Part shown: in pieces, positions 24,447-32,514 of the stretch | Position numbering within the stretch: the stretch's first letter is position 1 | Layout: every line of letters begins with the position of its first letter | NCBI GenBank assembly: GCA_035626235.1 | Contig: DASPOB010000072.1 | Coordinates: 1-40,641, forward strand | Length of the DNA stretch: 40,641 bases | Direction of reading: 5' to 3' | Source of the DNA: DATFYP01 sp035626235 | Lineage (GTDB): Archaea > Thermoproteota > Nitrososphaeria > Nitrososphaerales > Gagatemarchaeaceae | Notes under the pieces: model-generated | The model's input: the letters and a program-made list of their open reading frames with translations, nothing else | Told to the model about the DNA's origin: nothing | The model's database searches: none | Program-made: the position numbers and the translations under genes

Positions 24447-25268
24447 CTAAACCCTGGTGGGATTCCCCACCGTCCAAGGCAGGTCGACCGAGAACACTTC
24501 CATGGGCAGTTCGAGGTTCTTGGCCTCTCGCTTCCCAATCTCCGTCAGATGGTTCCCGAGCTTGTTCCAGACCTGGTCGAACACCTGGCGGGTGATGCAG
24601 ATCCCTCCAGGCTCTGCAATAGAGTAGACCCTGCTCGCTATGTTCACGGCGTCGCCCAGGATGTCCGAGCCCTTTCTCTCGACATCCCCGACGTGAATGC
24701 CGACGCGCACCAGCATTCGGTCGCCTTCGGGGACCTGCTGGTTCCTTTCGTGCATGCCCCGCTGGACTTCGATCGCGCACTGGCAGGCCTCCAAAGCGCT
24801 CGTGAATTCCAGCATGAACGCGTCGCCTATCGTCTTCACCTCTCTTCCGTGAAACCTGGGGAGCGACCGCCTGGTGACCACCCGGTAGTCCTCAAGCAGG
24901 CCGAGCGCGTGTTTCTCGTTCTTCTGAGTGAGTGACGTGAAGCCGACAACATCAGAGAACATGATGGCTGCGAGGCCTCTGCTCGGCGTCTCCTCGAAGG
25001 TCTCCAAGTACGCGTTCATCCGCCAGTAGGTTTCCAGGAACTCGACTCCCCGGGGGGTCGAGGTGTACACGGTTTCTCCATCCGTCGTGTTCCGCCTCAG
25101 CAGCCCGAAGGCCGCGAGGTCGTCCATCATCGGCTTCAATCGGTCGAGCGGAACCCCTACGCCGTAGGAGACCCTTGTGATTCTGCCGCCTCCCGGATTC
25201 CTACGCACCACCTCCAGAATCGTGGCGTAGATGTCCGTTTTCGAACGCCTGAGAGACTTGCTGCTCGT
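24447..25268 (-). CDS. Winged-helix/class III nucleotidyl cyclase fusion, start codon unclear
   Basis: The C-terminal 175 residues form a class III cyclase: metal-binding FSDVVGFT, adenine-type lysine region REVKTIGDAFM, and the transition-state pair in GDAVNIASRVY. All catalytic positions appear present, so conversion of ATP to cAMP is plausible. The N-terminal 90 residues are a winged helix (TDIYATILEVVRRNPGGG, then ITRVSYGVGVPLDRLKPMM) of the archaeal HTH_45 kind. The first canonical start, GTG 25211, would cut the first helix. The homologous frame extends to an in-frame stop at 25278-25280, and ACG 25266-25268 is the only near-cognate codon at the expected place. It follows the bactofilin-like gene by 31 bp. 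Confidence 0.8.
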   Translation of the reverse strand, partial: TSSKSLRRSKTDIYATILEVVRRNPGGGRITRVSYGVGVPLDRLKPMMDDLAAFGLLRRNTTDGETVYTSTPRGVEFLETYWRMNAYLETFEETPSRGLAAIMFSDVVGFTSLTQKNEKHALGLLEDYRVVTRRSLPRFHGREVKTIGDAFMLEFTSALEACQCAIEVQRGMHERNQQVPEGDRMLVRVGIHVGDVERKGSDILGDAVNIASRVYSIAEPGGICITRQVFDQVWNKLGNHLTEIGKREAKNLELPMEVFSVDLPWTVGNPTRV

Positions 25269-25299
25269 CCTCCCACCCTATCCCTTCGAGCACTGCCTC

Positions 25300-26547
25300 C
25301 TACAGCGGGAAACTAGGAAGCCGGTCTGTCTTCTCCGGCGGGTCCCTGTGGCGGACCCTTTCTCCCTCTCGAAGCTCCTTGGTGTAGACCAATCTGTCAA
25401 CGACGCAATTGTCCCCGATGTCCGCCTTCTCCGCGTACACGTTACCCATCCTCGTCCCGCCATCGACCTCCAGGTCAACACAGTACACGTCCTGCACCTG
25501 GGCTGACCTCCCTATCCTGACTCGGCCTCCGACCAGAGCTCCGAAGCAGCGCGCTCCGTTTCCGAGCTCGACCGAATCGGCCTTGAAACCCTGGCTAGTC
25601 TCCACCCTGCCGCCTACCTCCGCCCTGCCTGTGAGCACGGCTTTCAGCGCCTTGAGGATCCCACCGACTTCGGCGTCTACCCCAGATAACACCCCCCCTA
25701 TCTCGGCCACCCCTCCGACCTGGAGCCTGTCCTCCATCTGAAGGTCGCCCGTGACCCTGATCTTCCCGCCGACCTCGGCGGACCTTACCCAAAGGCCGCC
25801 GTTGATCTCCGCCACGCCGCCGACCCGGACCTCCTCGCACTTCAGGTCCCCGTCTGACCTTAGCTTGCCCCCCACTTCCACCGTCTTGCCCTCCCCCCCG
25901 CGCAGCTCTACGATTCCGCCGGTGTCGATCTTGTCGAAGTGCAGCACCTTGGCTGACACGAACTTCCCGCCGACGTCTATGTCCCCTACCGCTTCTCCTC
26001 CCCCTACGCTCGCCGTCCCGCCTACGTCGAGGCGCTGCAGCCTGATGCTCCCGCTGGCGTCGAAGGACCCGCCTGCGTCCACAGAATCGGCGGTGACGTC
26101 GCCCTGCACGTCAATCGAGCCTCCGACATCGACCTTGTGGGCTTCAAGCGAGCCTCCCACTGACAACTTACCGCCCACATCAACATCTTCCGCCTTGACG
26201 GTGCCCCTGGTGTAGAGCGCCTCCTCGACGTCGATCCTGCCCCGAACCGTGAGGTCCCCGCTGACCCGGGCAAGCCCGTCTCTCGACTCCAGCGAGAGAC
26301 AGTCGAAGTCGCAATCGATCTCTACACTGCCTTCGAACTCGGCTCTGCCTGAGACAGACACGGCTCGGCCGTCGGCTGCGCGGATGGTGACGTGGTCGCC
26401 CGCCCTCAGGTCACCCTCGACCCTACCTAGCTCCGCCACCTCTCCTTCGCGGATCCGCGTTTCTTGCATGAGCGCAGGAGGGTCAGCGTTCCGTAATATA
26501 GTTGGCTCACCTGTGGTAATCACCAAGGGTGACACCTTTCGTTTCAC
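25300..26547 (-). CDS. Bactofilin-like beta-helix polymer protein
   Basis: 415 residues dominated by a right-handed beta-helix repeat of about 17-20 residues. Typical units are VDVGGKLSVGGSLEAHK, VDVGGSIDVQGDVTAD and AEVGGKIRVTGDLQM. The repeated VGG/G-D-L turns match the polymer-forming DUF583/bactofilin family. There are about 16 units, far more than the roughly 8 of standard bacterial bactofilins. A shorter N-terminal stretch (residues 1-60) and a charged C-terminal tail (RHRDPPEKTDRLPS) flank the helix. GTG 26547 is used. The winged-helix cyclase gene follows on the same strand, and the two probably form an operon that shares a bidirectional promoter with the peptidase gene (TTAA near 26586). 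Confidence 0.85.
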   Translation of the reverse strand: MKRKVSPLVITTGEPTILRNADPPALMQETRIREGEVAELGRVEGDLRAGDHVTIRAADGRAVSVSGRAEFEGSVEIDCDFDCLSLESRDGLARVSGDLTVRGRIDVEEALYTRGTVKAEDVDVGGKLSVGGSLEAHKVDVGGSIDVQGDVTADSVDAGGSFDASGSIRLQRLDVGGTASVGGGEAVGDIDVGGKFVSAKVLHFDKIDTGGIVELRGGEGKTVEVGGKLRSDGDLKCEEVRVGGVAEINGGLWVRSAEVGGKIRVTGDLQMEDRLQVGGVAEIGGVLSGVDAEVGGILKALKAVLTGRAEVGGRVETSQGFKADSVELGNGARCFGALVGGRVRIGRSAQVQDVYCVDLEVDGGTRMGNVYAEKADIGDNCVVDRLVYTKELREGERVRHRDPPEKTDRLPSFPL

Positions 26548-26624
26548 GTCTTTCGATCGTGGGACGTGGCCGGGGGCAGCTTCACCCTTAATTCGTCGCC
26601 CGGCTCACCCTCTGCCGTTCACCG

Positions 26625-28106
26625 TTGCCTGGAAACCCTCTGATCAAAGAAGTTCTGGACAAGTATTCCGCCGTATGGGCATTGTCTCATGCGATGCGGG
26701 TCATGAGCTGGGACATGGAAACCCGAATGCCTGAGGGAGGCGCAGCCGCGAGGGGGATGGCCACCGGGGAGGTGGCCGGCATGGTACAGAAGGCGACCGT
26801 GAGCATGAAGGAACTCGTCCTGAAGGCAGACAAGCAGAAGGACCTGTCTGACCGCGACAGGGGAATCGTCCGCGTGCTCCGGAGGAGGATCGATTACTAC
26901 ACCAAAGTCCCGCCGGAGCTTGTCAGCGGACTCGAAAGAGTAACGACAGAGGCCACGGTGGCGTGGCGGAACGCCCGAAAGAAGTCGGACTTCAAGCTGT
27001 TCCAGCCGTACCTCGAGAAGATTGTGGGGCTGAAGCAGCAGGAGGCCGAAAAACTGGGGTACCGCAGGCACCCTTACAACGCCCTCCTCGACCTCCACGA
27101 GGAGGGTTTCACGGTTGGCGACGCCGACAGGGTGTTCTCGCGGTTGATTCCCGGGAGCGGGAAGATCCTCGAGAAGGTCCTGAGCGCCGGAGTGTACCCT
27201 TCGAGGCACCCGCTAGAGTCAGCGAAGTACGAGACTCCAGCGATGGAGAGGGTCAACCAAGGCATCCTTCGGCTCCTAAAGATGCCTACTACCACATTCA
27301 TGATGGACGTCTCGACCCACCCATTCACAACCAAGATAGCCCCGGACGACGTCAGGATCACCACGAGGTACGAGGGGGTCGACTTCAGGGCCACGATGTA
27401 CTCCACCATTCACGAGTCGGGCCACGCGCTCTACGACCTGGGGGTGGGAGAGGATCTTCGATACACCCCAATCGACTGGGGGGCTTCCTACGGCATCCAC
27501 GAGTCGCAGTCGCGGTTCTGGGAGAACGCAATGGGGCGCAGCAGGGAGTTCGTCAAGCTGGTGAGCCCACTCCTCAGGAAGAACCTCTCGTTCGTGTCCA
27601 AGTACGGACAGGAGGACCTGTACCACTACTTCAACCTGGTCAGGAAGAGCTTCATCCGGGTGGACGCGGACGAGCTTACGTACAACCTGCACATCGCCCT
27701 GAGGTACGACATAGAGAAGAAGGTGCTCGCAGGCGATGTCAAGGTCTCGGAGCTCCCGGAACTCTGGAACGACACGTTCAAGTCGCTCTTCGGAATCAAG
27801 CCGCCAGACGACGCGAGGGGGGTCCTGCAGGACATCCACTGGAGCGGAGGCTCGATTGGATACTTCCCCACGTACTCCCTCGGCAACGTGGTGCTCGGGA
27901 TGATCTGGCACAAGATGGGAGATGGCAGGATGATTAGGGAGTCGGTGGGAGCCGGTGACCTGACGCAGCTAAGGGAGTGGCTCAGGCGGAAGATACACCG
28001 CTGGGGCTCGACCTACACGCCGGCAGAGCTTCTGCAGAGGGAGTTCGGCGAGGGATACAACCCGGATTGGCTCCTCAAGTACTACGAGACCAAATTCCTC
28101 CGATAG
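26625..28106 (+). CDS. Carboxypeptidase Taq, M32 metallopeptidase
   Basis: 493-residue cytosolic zinc carboxypeptidase releasing C-terminal residues with broad specificity. The zinc site is HESGH (around residue 265) with the glutamate ligand in HESQSRFWENAMGRS about 30 residues later. The conserved DVSTHPFT and RYDIEKKVLAGD segments of the M32 family are also present. Length is normal. It begins at TTG 26625. No partner genes are evident; the upstream gene is divergent. Confidence 0.95.
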   Translation: MPGNPLIKEVLDKYSAVWALSHAMRVMSWDMETRMPEGGAAARGMATGEVAGMVQKATVSMKELVLKADKQKDLSDRDRGIVRVLRRRIDYYTKVPPELVSGLERVTTEATVAWRNARKKSDFKLFQPYLEKIVGLKQQEAEKLGYRRHPYNALLDLHEEGFTVGDADRVFSRLIPGSGKILEKVLSAGVYPSRHPLESAKYETPAMERVNQGILRLLKMPTTTFMMDVSTHPFTTKIAPDDVRITTRYEGVDFRATMYSTIHESGHALYDLGVGEDLRYTPIDWGASYGIHESQSRFWENAMGRSREFVKLVSPLLRKNLSFVSKYGQEDLYHYFNLVRKSFIRVDADELTYNLHIALRYDIEKKVLAGDVKVSELPELWNDTFKSLFGIKPPDDARGVLQDIHWSGGSIGYFPTYSLGNVVLGMIWHKMGDGRMIRESVGAGDLTQLREWLRRKIHRWGSTYTPAELLQREFGEGYNPDWLLKYYETKFLR

Positions 28107-28171
28107 CGAAACAACTCCGCGAAAGCACCTTTGCCGCGTGGCTGGCAGCCGGCCGTCGCGGGGTCGAACCA

Positions 28172-28180
28172 TTTTATATG
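28172..28180 (+). promoter_or_regulatory. TATA box for the zinc-ribbon/LiaF-like gene
   Basis: TTTTATATG centred about 27 nt before ATG 28203, predicting a leaderless transcript. It lies inside the longer frame that begins at 28131, so that upstream start is rejected. Confidence 0.55.
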
Positions 28181-28202
28181 GTCTGGACCCGCATCGCTCC
28201 CC

Positions 28203-28751
28203 ATGAGCGGGAACGCGGGCTTCTGCCACAGGTGCGGAACCCAGCTACCAGAAGGTGCATCCTACTGCCCCCGGTGCGGTTCGGCGGTAGTGGGCTCAAC
28301 GGCATTCCAAGCCGGCGGACCCGGCCCAGCCAGGGTCGAAATCCGGGAGAAGGCAGAGAAGCAGGAGAAGCGGGAGAAGAGGGAGAAAAATGAGAAGGGC
28401 GGCCCGCAGGGAATGCTCGGCGCGCTTGTGGGTGGCCTGATCCTCATTTGGCTCGGGGCGACGTTCTTCTTGGAGCAGAACGGCAATCTCAACCCCTTTG
28501 TCTGGTGGGCCTACTTCCTGGCGGGGGTCGGGGCAATCCTGGTCCTGCAGGGAGCACTGCTGTATGCGAGAGGACGCATCGGCGCCGGCCCGATCATAGG
28601 CGGCGCGTTCGCAATTCTGATCGGGGTCAGCTTCATTACAACCGCCCAGTTCGACATCACGGACAGGCTCTGGCCACTGCTGCTCGTCGTGCTCGGAGTA
28701 TTCGTCTTGGTCGGGGGGCTCGCCTCGCGGAGAAGAGTGCCGTCTCCCTAG
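28203..28751 (+). CDS. Double zinc-ribbon membrane protein with LiaF-like transmembrane domain
   Basis: About 182 residues. The N-terminus holds a zinc ribbon (CHRCG then CPRCG), followed by a highly charged Glu/Lys/Arg helix (about 45-63). Then come about four transmembrane helices resembling the LiaF/DUF5668 repeat seen in envelope-stress proteins (GGLILIWLGATFFLEQN and VGGAFAILIGVSF-like units). The ribbon presumably sits in the cytoplasm and could be a protein- or nucleic-acid-interaction module. Function unknown. Its stop overlaps the convergent GH3-like gene by 4 bp. Confidence 0.82.
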   Translation: MSGNAGFCHRCGTQLPEGASYCPRCGSAVVGSTAFQAGGPGPARVEIREKAEKQEKREKREKNEKGGPQGMLGALVGGLILIWLGATFFLEQNGNLNPFVWWAYFLAGVGAILVLQGALLYARGRIGAGPIIGGAFAILIGVSFITTAQFDITDRLWPLLLVVLGVFVLVGGLASRRRVPSP

Positions 28752-29875
28752 AACCGAAACGACAGCAGGTTGAAGAAGGCGTGCTCGAGCCTGGTTCGAG
28801 CCCTATCTCTACCGAAGATCCTGAAGTAGCCTTTCCCCAGTGCCTCTACGAGGTCCCCGATTTGGTATCTAGGTAGCATCACTGTCGAGACGAGCAGCCT
28901 CCCCCATTCGTTCGGCCGAAGCTCGTGTAGCATCTTCACTCCGCTCCCCGTTGCAACCTCGAACAGGTACCCGTCGTAGTTCGGCGAAACATATGGGAGG
29001 TCGTCCAACTGCTGTGCGAACACCCCCTCCGTGGCAGTGTACATCTCGACGACGGGGACGGGGCCGTACTGGTATCGTAGCTCCCGTTCGTACCTCGTGT
29101 GTATCTTCGCGACACTCGTGCAGAAGAGGGCCCTCGGCTTCCAGACCTGCCTGGGACGGACTCCGTGTTTCTTCCGAAGGTACGAGGCGAAGGCCGACAT
29201 CACCGGGGTCACGCCCATCAGGCTTCCTATGTCCTCCCCCTTGGCGCGCTCGTACGCCAGCTCGAACCGCCTCTCCCAGTCCCTCTGAGTGATGCCTCCC
29301 CCCAGGGAGTCGATTTCCCGCTGTTCCGGTACGAGTCTCGCGCCGCTGAGCGAAGGGAAGGCCCTGGCGTAGGTGCCGGAGCTGTAGCCGTACGTTTCGA
29401 GCCTTCCCTGAGCGTGGAGCACGTGCACTTCTGATGGGAAATTCAGGTTCAGGACTGCCGCTTCGAGGACCTCCGGATTCCTCCTTGTGGCGAAGTTCAC
29501 GACGCATCTCGCACCCATCTCAAGGATCTGCGCCAGGTGAGTCTCGGTCACGGGGAGGACCTTCGAGGCGCCCGTGCTCCCTCGGGTCATGACCCAGAGC
29601 TTGGCCGGCTCGGGAAGCAGCGCGGAGTAATCCCCTCCCTCGACTCGCCTCACGTAGGGAACCAGGGACCGGAAGCTTGCGGCGGGGAAGCGCGCGCGAA
29701 AGTCGGCCACTCCCCGCACTTCTGATGCGCAGTGCTCCCTCCCGTAGTCTGTCTTCGCGTACGCCGAGATGAGATTCATCAGTACACGTTCCTGGCTGCC
29801 CTTCGGGTCTGCCAGGCTGTCGTACCACGGGTCGACAATCTGACGGAGAATTGAGGGAGTCTCCATCCGGTTCAC
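28748..29875 (-). CDS. GH3-like acyl-adenylating enzyme lacking the usual C-terminal domain
   Basis: 375 residues of the ANL-superfamily GH3 type, which adenylate carboxylic acids for transfer to amines. Motif 1 is MTRGSTGASKVLPVT, motif 2 VEMYTATEGVFAQQLDD and motif 3 YQIGDLVEALGKGYFRIFGRD. GH3 enzymes are commonly above 500 residues because a C-terminal lid domain follows motif 3; here the frame ends 20 residues after it (RDRARTRLEHAFF), at the convergent overlap with the zinc-ribbon gene. It may be a natural short form or a truncation. GTG 29875 or ATG 29866 may be the start. Confidence 0.82.
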   Translation of the reverse strand: MNRMETPSILRQIVDPWYDSLADPKGSQERVLMNLISAYAKTDYGREHCASEVRGVADFRARFPAASFRSLVPYVRRVEGGDYSALLPEPAKLWVMTRGSTGASKVLPVTETHLAQILEMGARCVVNFATRRNPEVLEAAVLNLNFPSEVHVLHAQGRLETYGYSSGTYARAFPSLSGARLVPEQREIDSLGGGITQRDWERRFELAYERAKGEDIGSLMGVTPVMSAFASYLRKKHGVRPRQVWKPRALFCTSVAKIHTRYERELRYQYGPVPVVEMYTATEGVFAQQLDDLPYVSPNYDGYLFEVATGSGVKMLHELRPNEWGRLLVSTVMLPRYQIGDLVEALGKGYFRIFGRDRARTRLEHAFFNLLSFRF

Positions 29876-29966
29876 TCAGCACTAGGCAGGAAGCGAGTCT
29901 GACCAGACCGTTGCTCCGCGCACACTCCTCGCACAGAATCGACGCAAGGTTGAACCACGCTCCGGC

Positions 29967-30554
29967 TCAATCGGATTGGGCTTCTCTTCGGCCCATTCGG
30001 CGGGGGAGAAGGTAGGAGATGACCCCGTCTGCGATGACCACGATGGCGAGCCCGACGAAGAACGCAAGGACGAGTTCAGAGCCCCTGATCTCTCTGGAGT
30101 AGAATCGGGTGAATTCACTGGCGAGATAGAGCGAGAAGAGAGCCCCTACTATGTTCCTCATGGGCCTCGCGAAAGAGTCAGCGAAGGCGAATCTGAGGCA
30201 AGCGGCAACGAGTCCCCATGCACCACCTGCCACTAGCAGGAAGATGATGACCTCTCCCAGGGCGGGCCCCGGGAGTACGGGATAGCCGTGGGTCCCCCAG
30301 CTCGTGAGGTACGCCCCCAGCAGGGAAAACACGTCCGGGAATCGGCTGACTGCGAGGCCGATTATGATCAGGAAGCCGAACGCGCTGACCGCGCCCCACC
30401 AGCCGTCCCTCTCCCTTCTTTGGCGTCTCCAGCTGCGTTCCCAGTCACGTTCCCACCGTCTGTCGTAGCCGGGTCCCCCCACCCGGGTCCCGCAATAGAT
30501 GCAGTAGCCCGCCCCCTCCGTTAGCTCCTTTCCGCACCTGGAGCAGAGAGCCAC
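29967..30554 (-). CDS. Zinc-ribbon membrane protein, unknown function
   Basis: 195 residues. The N-terminal ribbon CSRCG...CIYCG is followed by a strongly basic Trp/Arg segment (about 30-52), then about four to five hydrophobic helices (55-75, 95-115, 125-150, 160-182). It starts 2 bp after the upstream DUF4342 gene, so the two are co-transcribed. No known fold beyond the ribbon is recognised. Confidence 0.78.
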   Translation of the reverse strand: MALCSRCGKELTEGAGYCIYCGTRVGGPGYDRRWERDWERSWRRQRRERDGWWGAVSAFGFLIIIGLAVSRFPDVFSLLGAYLTSWGTHGYPVLPGPALGEVIIFLLVAGGAWGLVAACLRFAFADSFARPMRNIVGALFSLYLASEFTRFYSREIRGSELVLAFFVGLAIVVIADGVISYLLPRRMGRREAQSD

Positions 30555-30556
30555 CG

Positions 30557-30877
30557 CTAGCCCCTATCCTCTCTCTCGACCACGACCGTGCACTTGGTGG
30601 CGACAGCGGCAATCACCCCGACGGCAGCCAGAATCGGCGCCAAGACAATGCCTACGAGGCCGACGGTCACGGGAATGTCAACGAGGGTCTCTCCCTTCTC
30701 TCCCTTTACGACTATCCGCCTTACGTTCCCCTCGTGTATCAGCTGTTTCACCTTCTGCGCAAGGTCGTCTGACGAAAGGGAGAACTCCTCCATGGTCAGC
30801 CTCGGCAGCTTTGCTCCGCATGAGTGGCAGTAGAGGGCGTCCTGTACTGCGGTGCTTCCGCACTTTGGACAGTACAT
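30557..30877 (-). CDS. Zinc ribbon fused to DUF4342
   Basis: 106 residues. The ribbon is CPKCG...CHSCG. The C-terminal part, KVKQLIHEGNVRRIVVKGEKG then LVDIPVTVGLVGIVLAP, matches DUF4342, a small domain with a membrane-inserted glycine/alanine-rich helix. A TATA-like GGATTAAGG about 27 nt upstream fits a leaderless ATG start at 30877. With the following gene it forms a two-gene zinc-ribbon membrane unit; 1.8 kb further along is another zinc-ribbon membrane protein. Confidence 0.85.
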   Translation of the reverse strand: MYCPKCGSTAVQDALYCHSCGAKLPRLTMEEFSLSSDDLAQKVKQLIHEGNVRRIVVKGEKGETLVDIPVTVGLVGIVLAPILAAVGVIAAVATKCTVVVEREDRG

Positions 30878-31006
30878 CGGTGGTCTGCGCCCAGGCCTCT
30901 CCTTAATCCGTTTCGTCGGGGCCGATTTCGCCGGAGCACACGGCGGCAGGAGTGGCCCACGGGGTAAGCATTATTACCCAGCCGCTTTCAAAAGCGTTCC
31001 TATCGC

Positions 31007-32380
31007 GTGAAACCTTCGCTTTCGAGGCCCACGGGGACGGGGCTGGTCGTGCTCTCGCTCCTGCTTTTGCTGTCTTCCGCGCCGCACGCTATTGCGTTGT
31101 CAAACGGCCAGGCAGCCGGACTAGCAATAGGCGAGTCGAGCCTGACGTCTTTCTCGCCGCGGGCGACCCCGACAGGCCTGGTGTCACCAACCGCCGAGGC
31201 GTTCGACTCCGGTGGCGATTTGTGGGTGGCCGATCAGGGAGCCAACAGGGTGCTCGAGTACCCGGCGCCATTCTCGACCGGAGAAGCCGCCACCTTGGTG
31301 ATAGGGCAGGCTAGCCTCACCGCGAACTCCTTCGCGACCACGGCGGCAGGGCTGAACGCCCCTCAGGGGCTGGCATTCGACTCCAGCGGCGACCTCTGGG
31401 TCGTTGACACCAGCAACAACAGGATCCTGGAGTACCCGGCGCCGGTTTCCACAGGGGAGGCCGCAACCGTAGTGATAGGCCAGACCAACTTTACCAGCGG
31501 CGGTTCAGGGACTACAGCGACCGCGCTCAACCAGCCTGAAAGCATAGCGTTCGATTCGGCGGGCAACCTCTGGGTCGCGGATGCTCTCAACGACAGGGTC
31601 TTGGAGTACACCCGCCCGTTCTCCTCGGGCCAGGCCGCCACTCTCGTGATCGGGGCGTCCAACTTCACTACCCAGAACGACGAAGTCAGCAGGACTGGCC
31701 TCAGCACGCCGTCTGGGCTCGGGTTCGACTCAAGGGGGAATCTCTGGGTTGCGGACGGGGTCCGCGTCCTAGAGTACACGCCTCCCTTCTCTACGGGCGA
31801 AGGGGCTTCCGTCGTCATAGGGCAGACGAGTTTCACCAATAGCAGCGCCGTAACGACTCCAACAGGGCTGAATCTCCCGTACTCCCTCGCCTTCGACCCA
31901 GGAGGTAACCTGTGGGTCTCAGACTATGGCAACAACCGCGTGTTGGAGTATCCTGCGCCGCTCTCCACGAATGAGGCAGCCGGCACGGTCATCGGGCAAC
32001 CCAATCTCACCAGCGATGCAGCGACCCCGGTGCTCGCGCCAACCCCGACAGGATTGAATCACCCCTGGGGGCTGGCATTCGACCGCAGCGGGAATCTGTG
32101 GGTCGCCGACTATGCGGAAGGCAGAGTTCTGGAGTATGCAGCTTCCTCGACCGCCGCCGTGACGTCTGCAACCGCCACTCTCGGGCCGACTTCGACCGTA
32201 GAGTCAAGCCTGACGACCGTGCCAGGAGGAACCACCACCCCTAGCTCAGCAGCAGGTGGGGGAGGGGTACCAGAATTCCCTGCCCAACTGGGGGCCCTGA
32301 CCGCCTTCACTGTTCTGCTTGCGGCATCCTACATTCTGGTTCGGAGCCGGGTCTCGCCCGGACGAATGACGAAGCGCTAG
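31007..32380 (+). CDS. Secreted NHL-repeat beta-propeller protein with C-terminal PEF-type anchor
   Basis: 457 residues. Signal peptide at about 10-28. Five to six NHL-like blades of about 55-60 residues follow, each with the pattern AFDSSGDLWVVDTSNNRILEY followed by PAPxSTGEAAT and VIGQ. A Thr/Ser-rich linker leads to GGGVPEFPAQL, a hydrophobic helix and a basic tail (RSRVSPGRMTKR), which resembles PEF/PEFG-type C-terminal sorting signals processed by archaeosortases. No archaeosortase gene is in the window. GTG 31007 start. Confidence 0.85.
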   Translation: MKPSLSRPTGTGLVVLSLLLLLSSAPHAIALSNGQAAGLAIGESSLTSFSPRATPTGLVSPTAEAFDSGGDLWVADQGANRVLEYPAPFSTGEAATLVIGQASLTANSFATTAAGLNAPQGLAFDSSGDLWVVDTSNNRILEYPAPVSTGEAATVVIGQTNFTSGGSGTTATALNQPESIAFDSAGNLWVADALNDRVLEYTRPFSSGQAATLVIGASNFTTQNDEVSRTGLSTPSGLGFDSRGNLWVADGVRVLEYTPPFSTGEGASVVIGQTSFTNSSAVTTPTGLNLPYSLAFDPGGNLWVSDYGNNRVLEYPAPLSTNEAAGTVIGQPNLTSDAATPVLAPTPTGLNHPWGLAFDRSGNLWVADYAEGRVLEYAASSTAAVTSATATLGPTSTVESSLTTVPGGTTTPSSAAGGGGVPEFPAQLGALTAFTVLLAASYILVRSRVSPGRMTKR

Positions 32381-32514
32381 CTGGTGCGCTTGTCAGCAGG
32401 CTAGGTCACCATTCCTTGGCGGCGCGCCTCCCGATTGTATTTGCGCCTCCTCCCTAAGCCTTTGAGTGGTTCCTCTCGCGCAGACAGAGGGGGCTCTCAT
32501 CTTACCGCGGGGTC

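Noticed and set aside
25300..26547. Tandem repeats of VGG in the minus-strand protein suspected to be a DNA repeat or CRISPR-like array
   Set aside because: The periodicity is at protein level with divergent codons and fits a beta-helix; no conserved DNA repeat with unique spacers exists anywhere in the window.
26963..27937. 324-codon open frame on the plus strand inside the M32 peptidase gene
   Set aside because: It is a different frame of a clear metallopeptidase gene with complete zinc motifs; its composition (Arg, Gly and Pro excess) is typical of a GC-rich shadow frame.
28131..28202. Upstream start for the zinc-ribbon/LiaF-like protein
   Set aside because: The TATA box at 28172-28180 lies inside this extension, and the zinc ribbon normally begins the protein.
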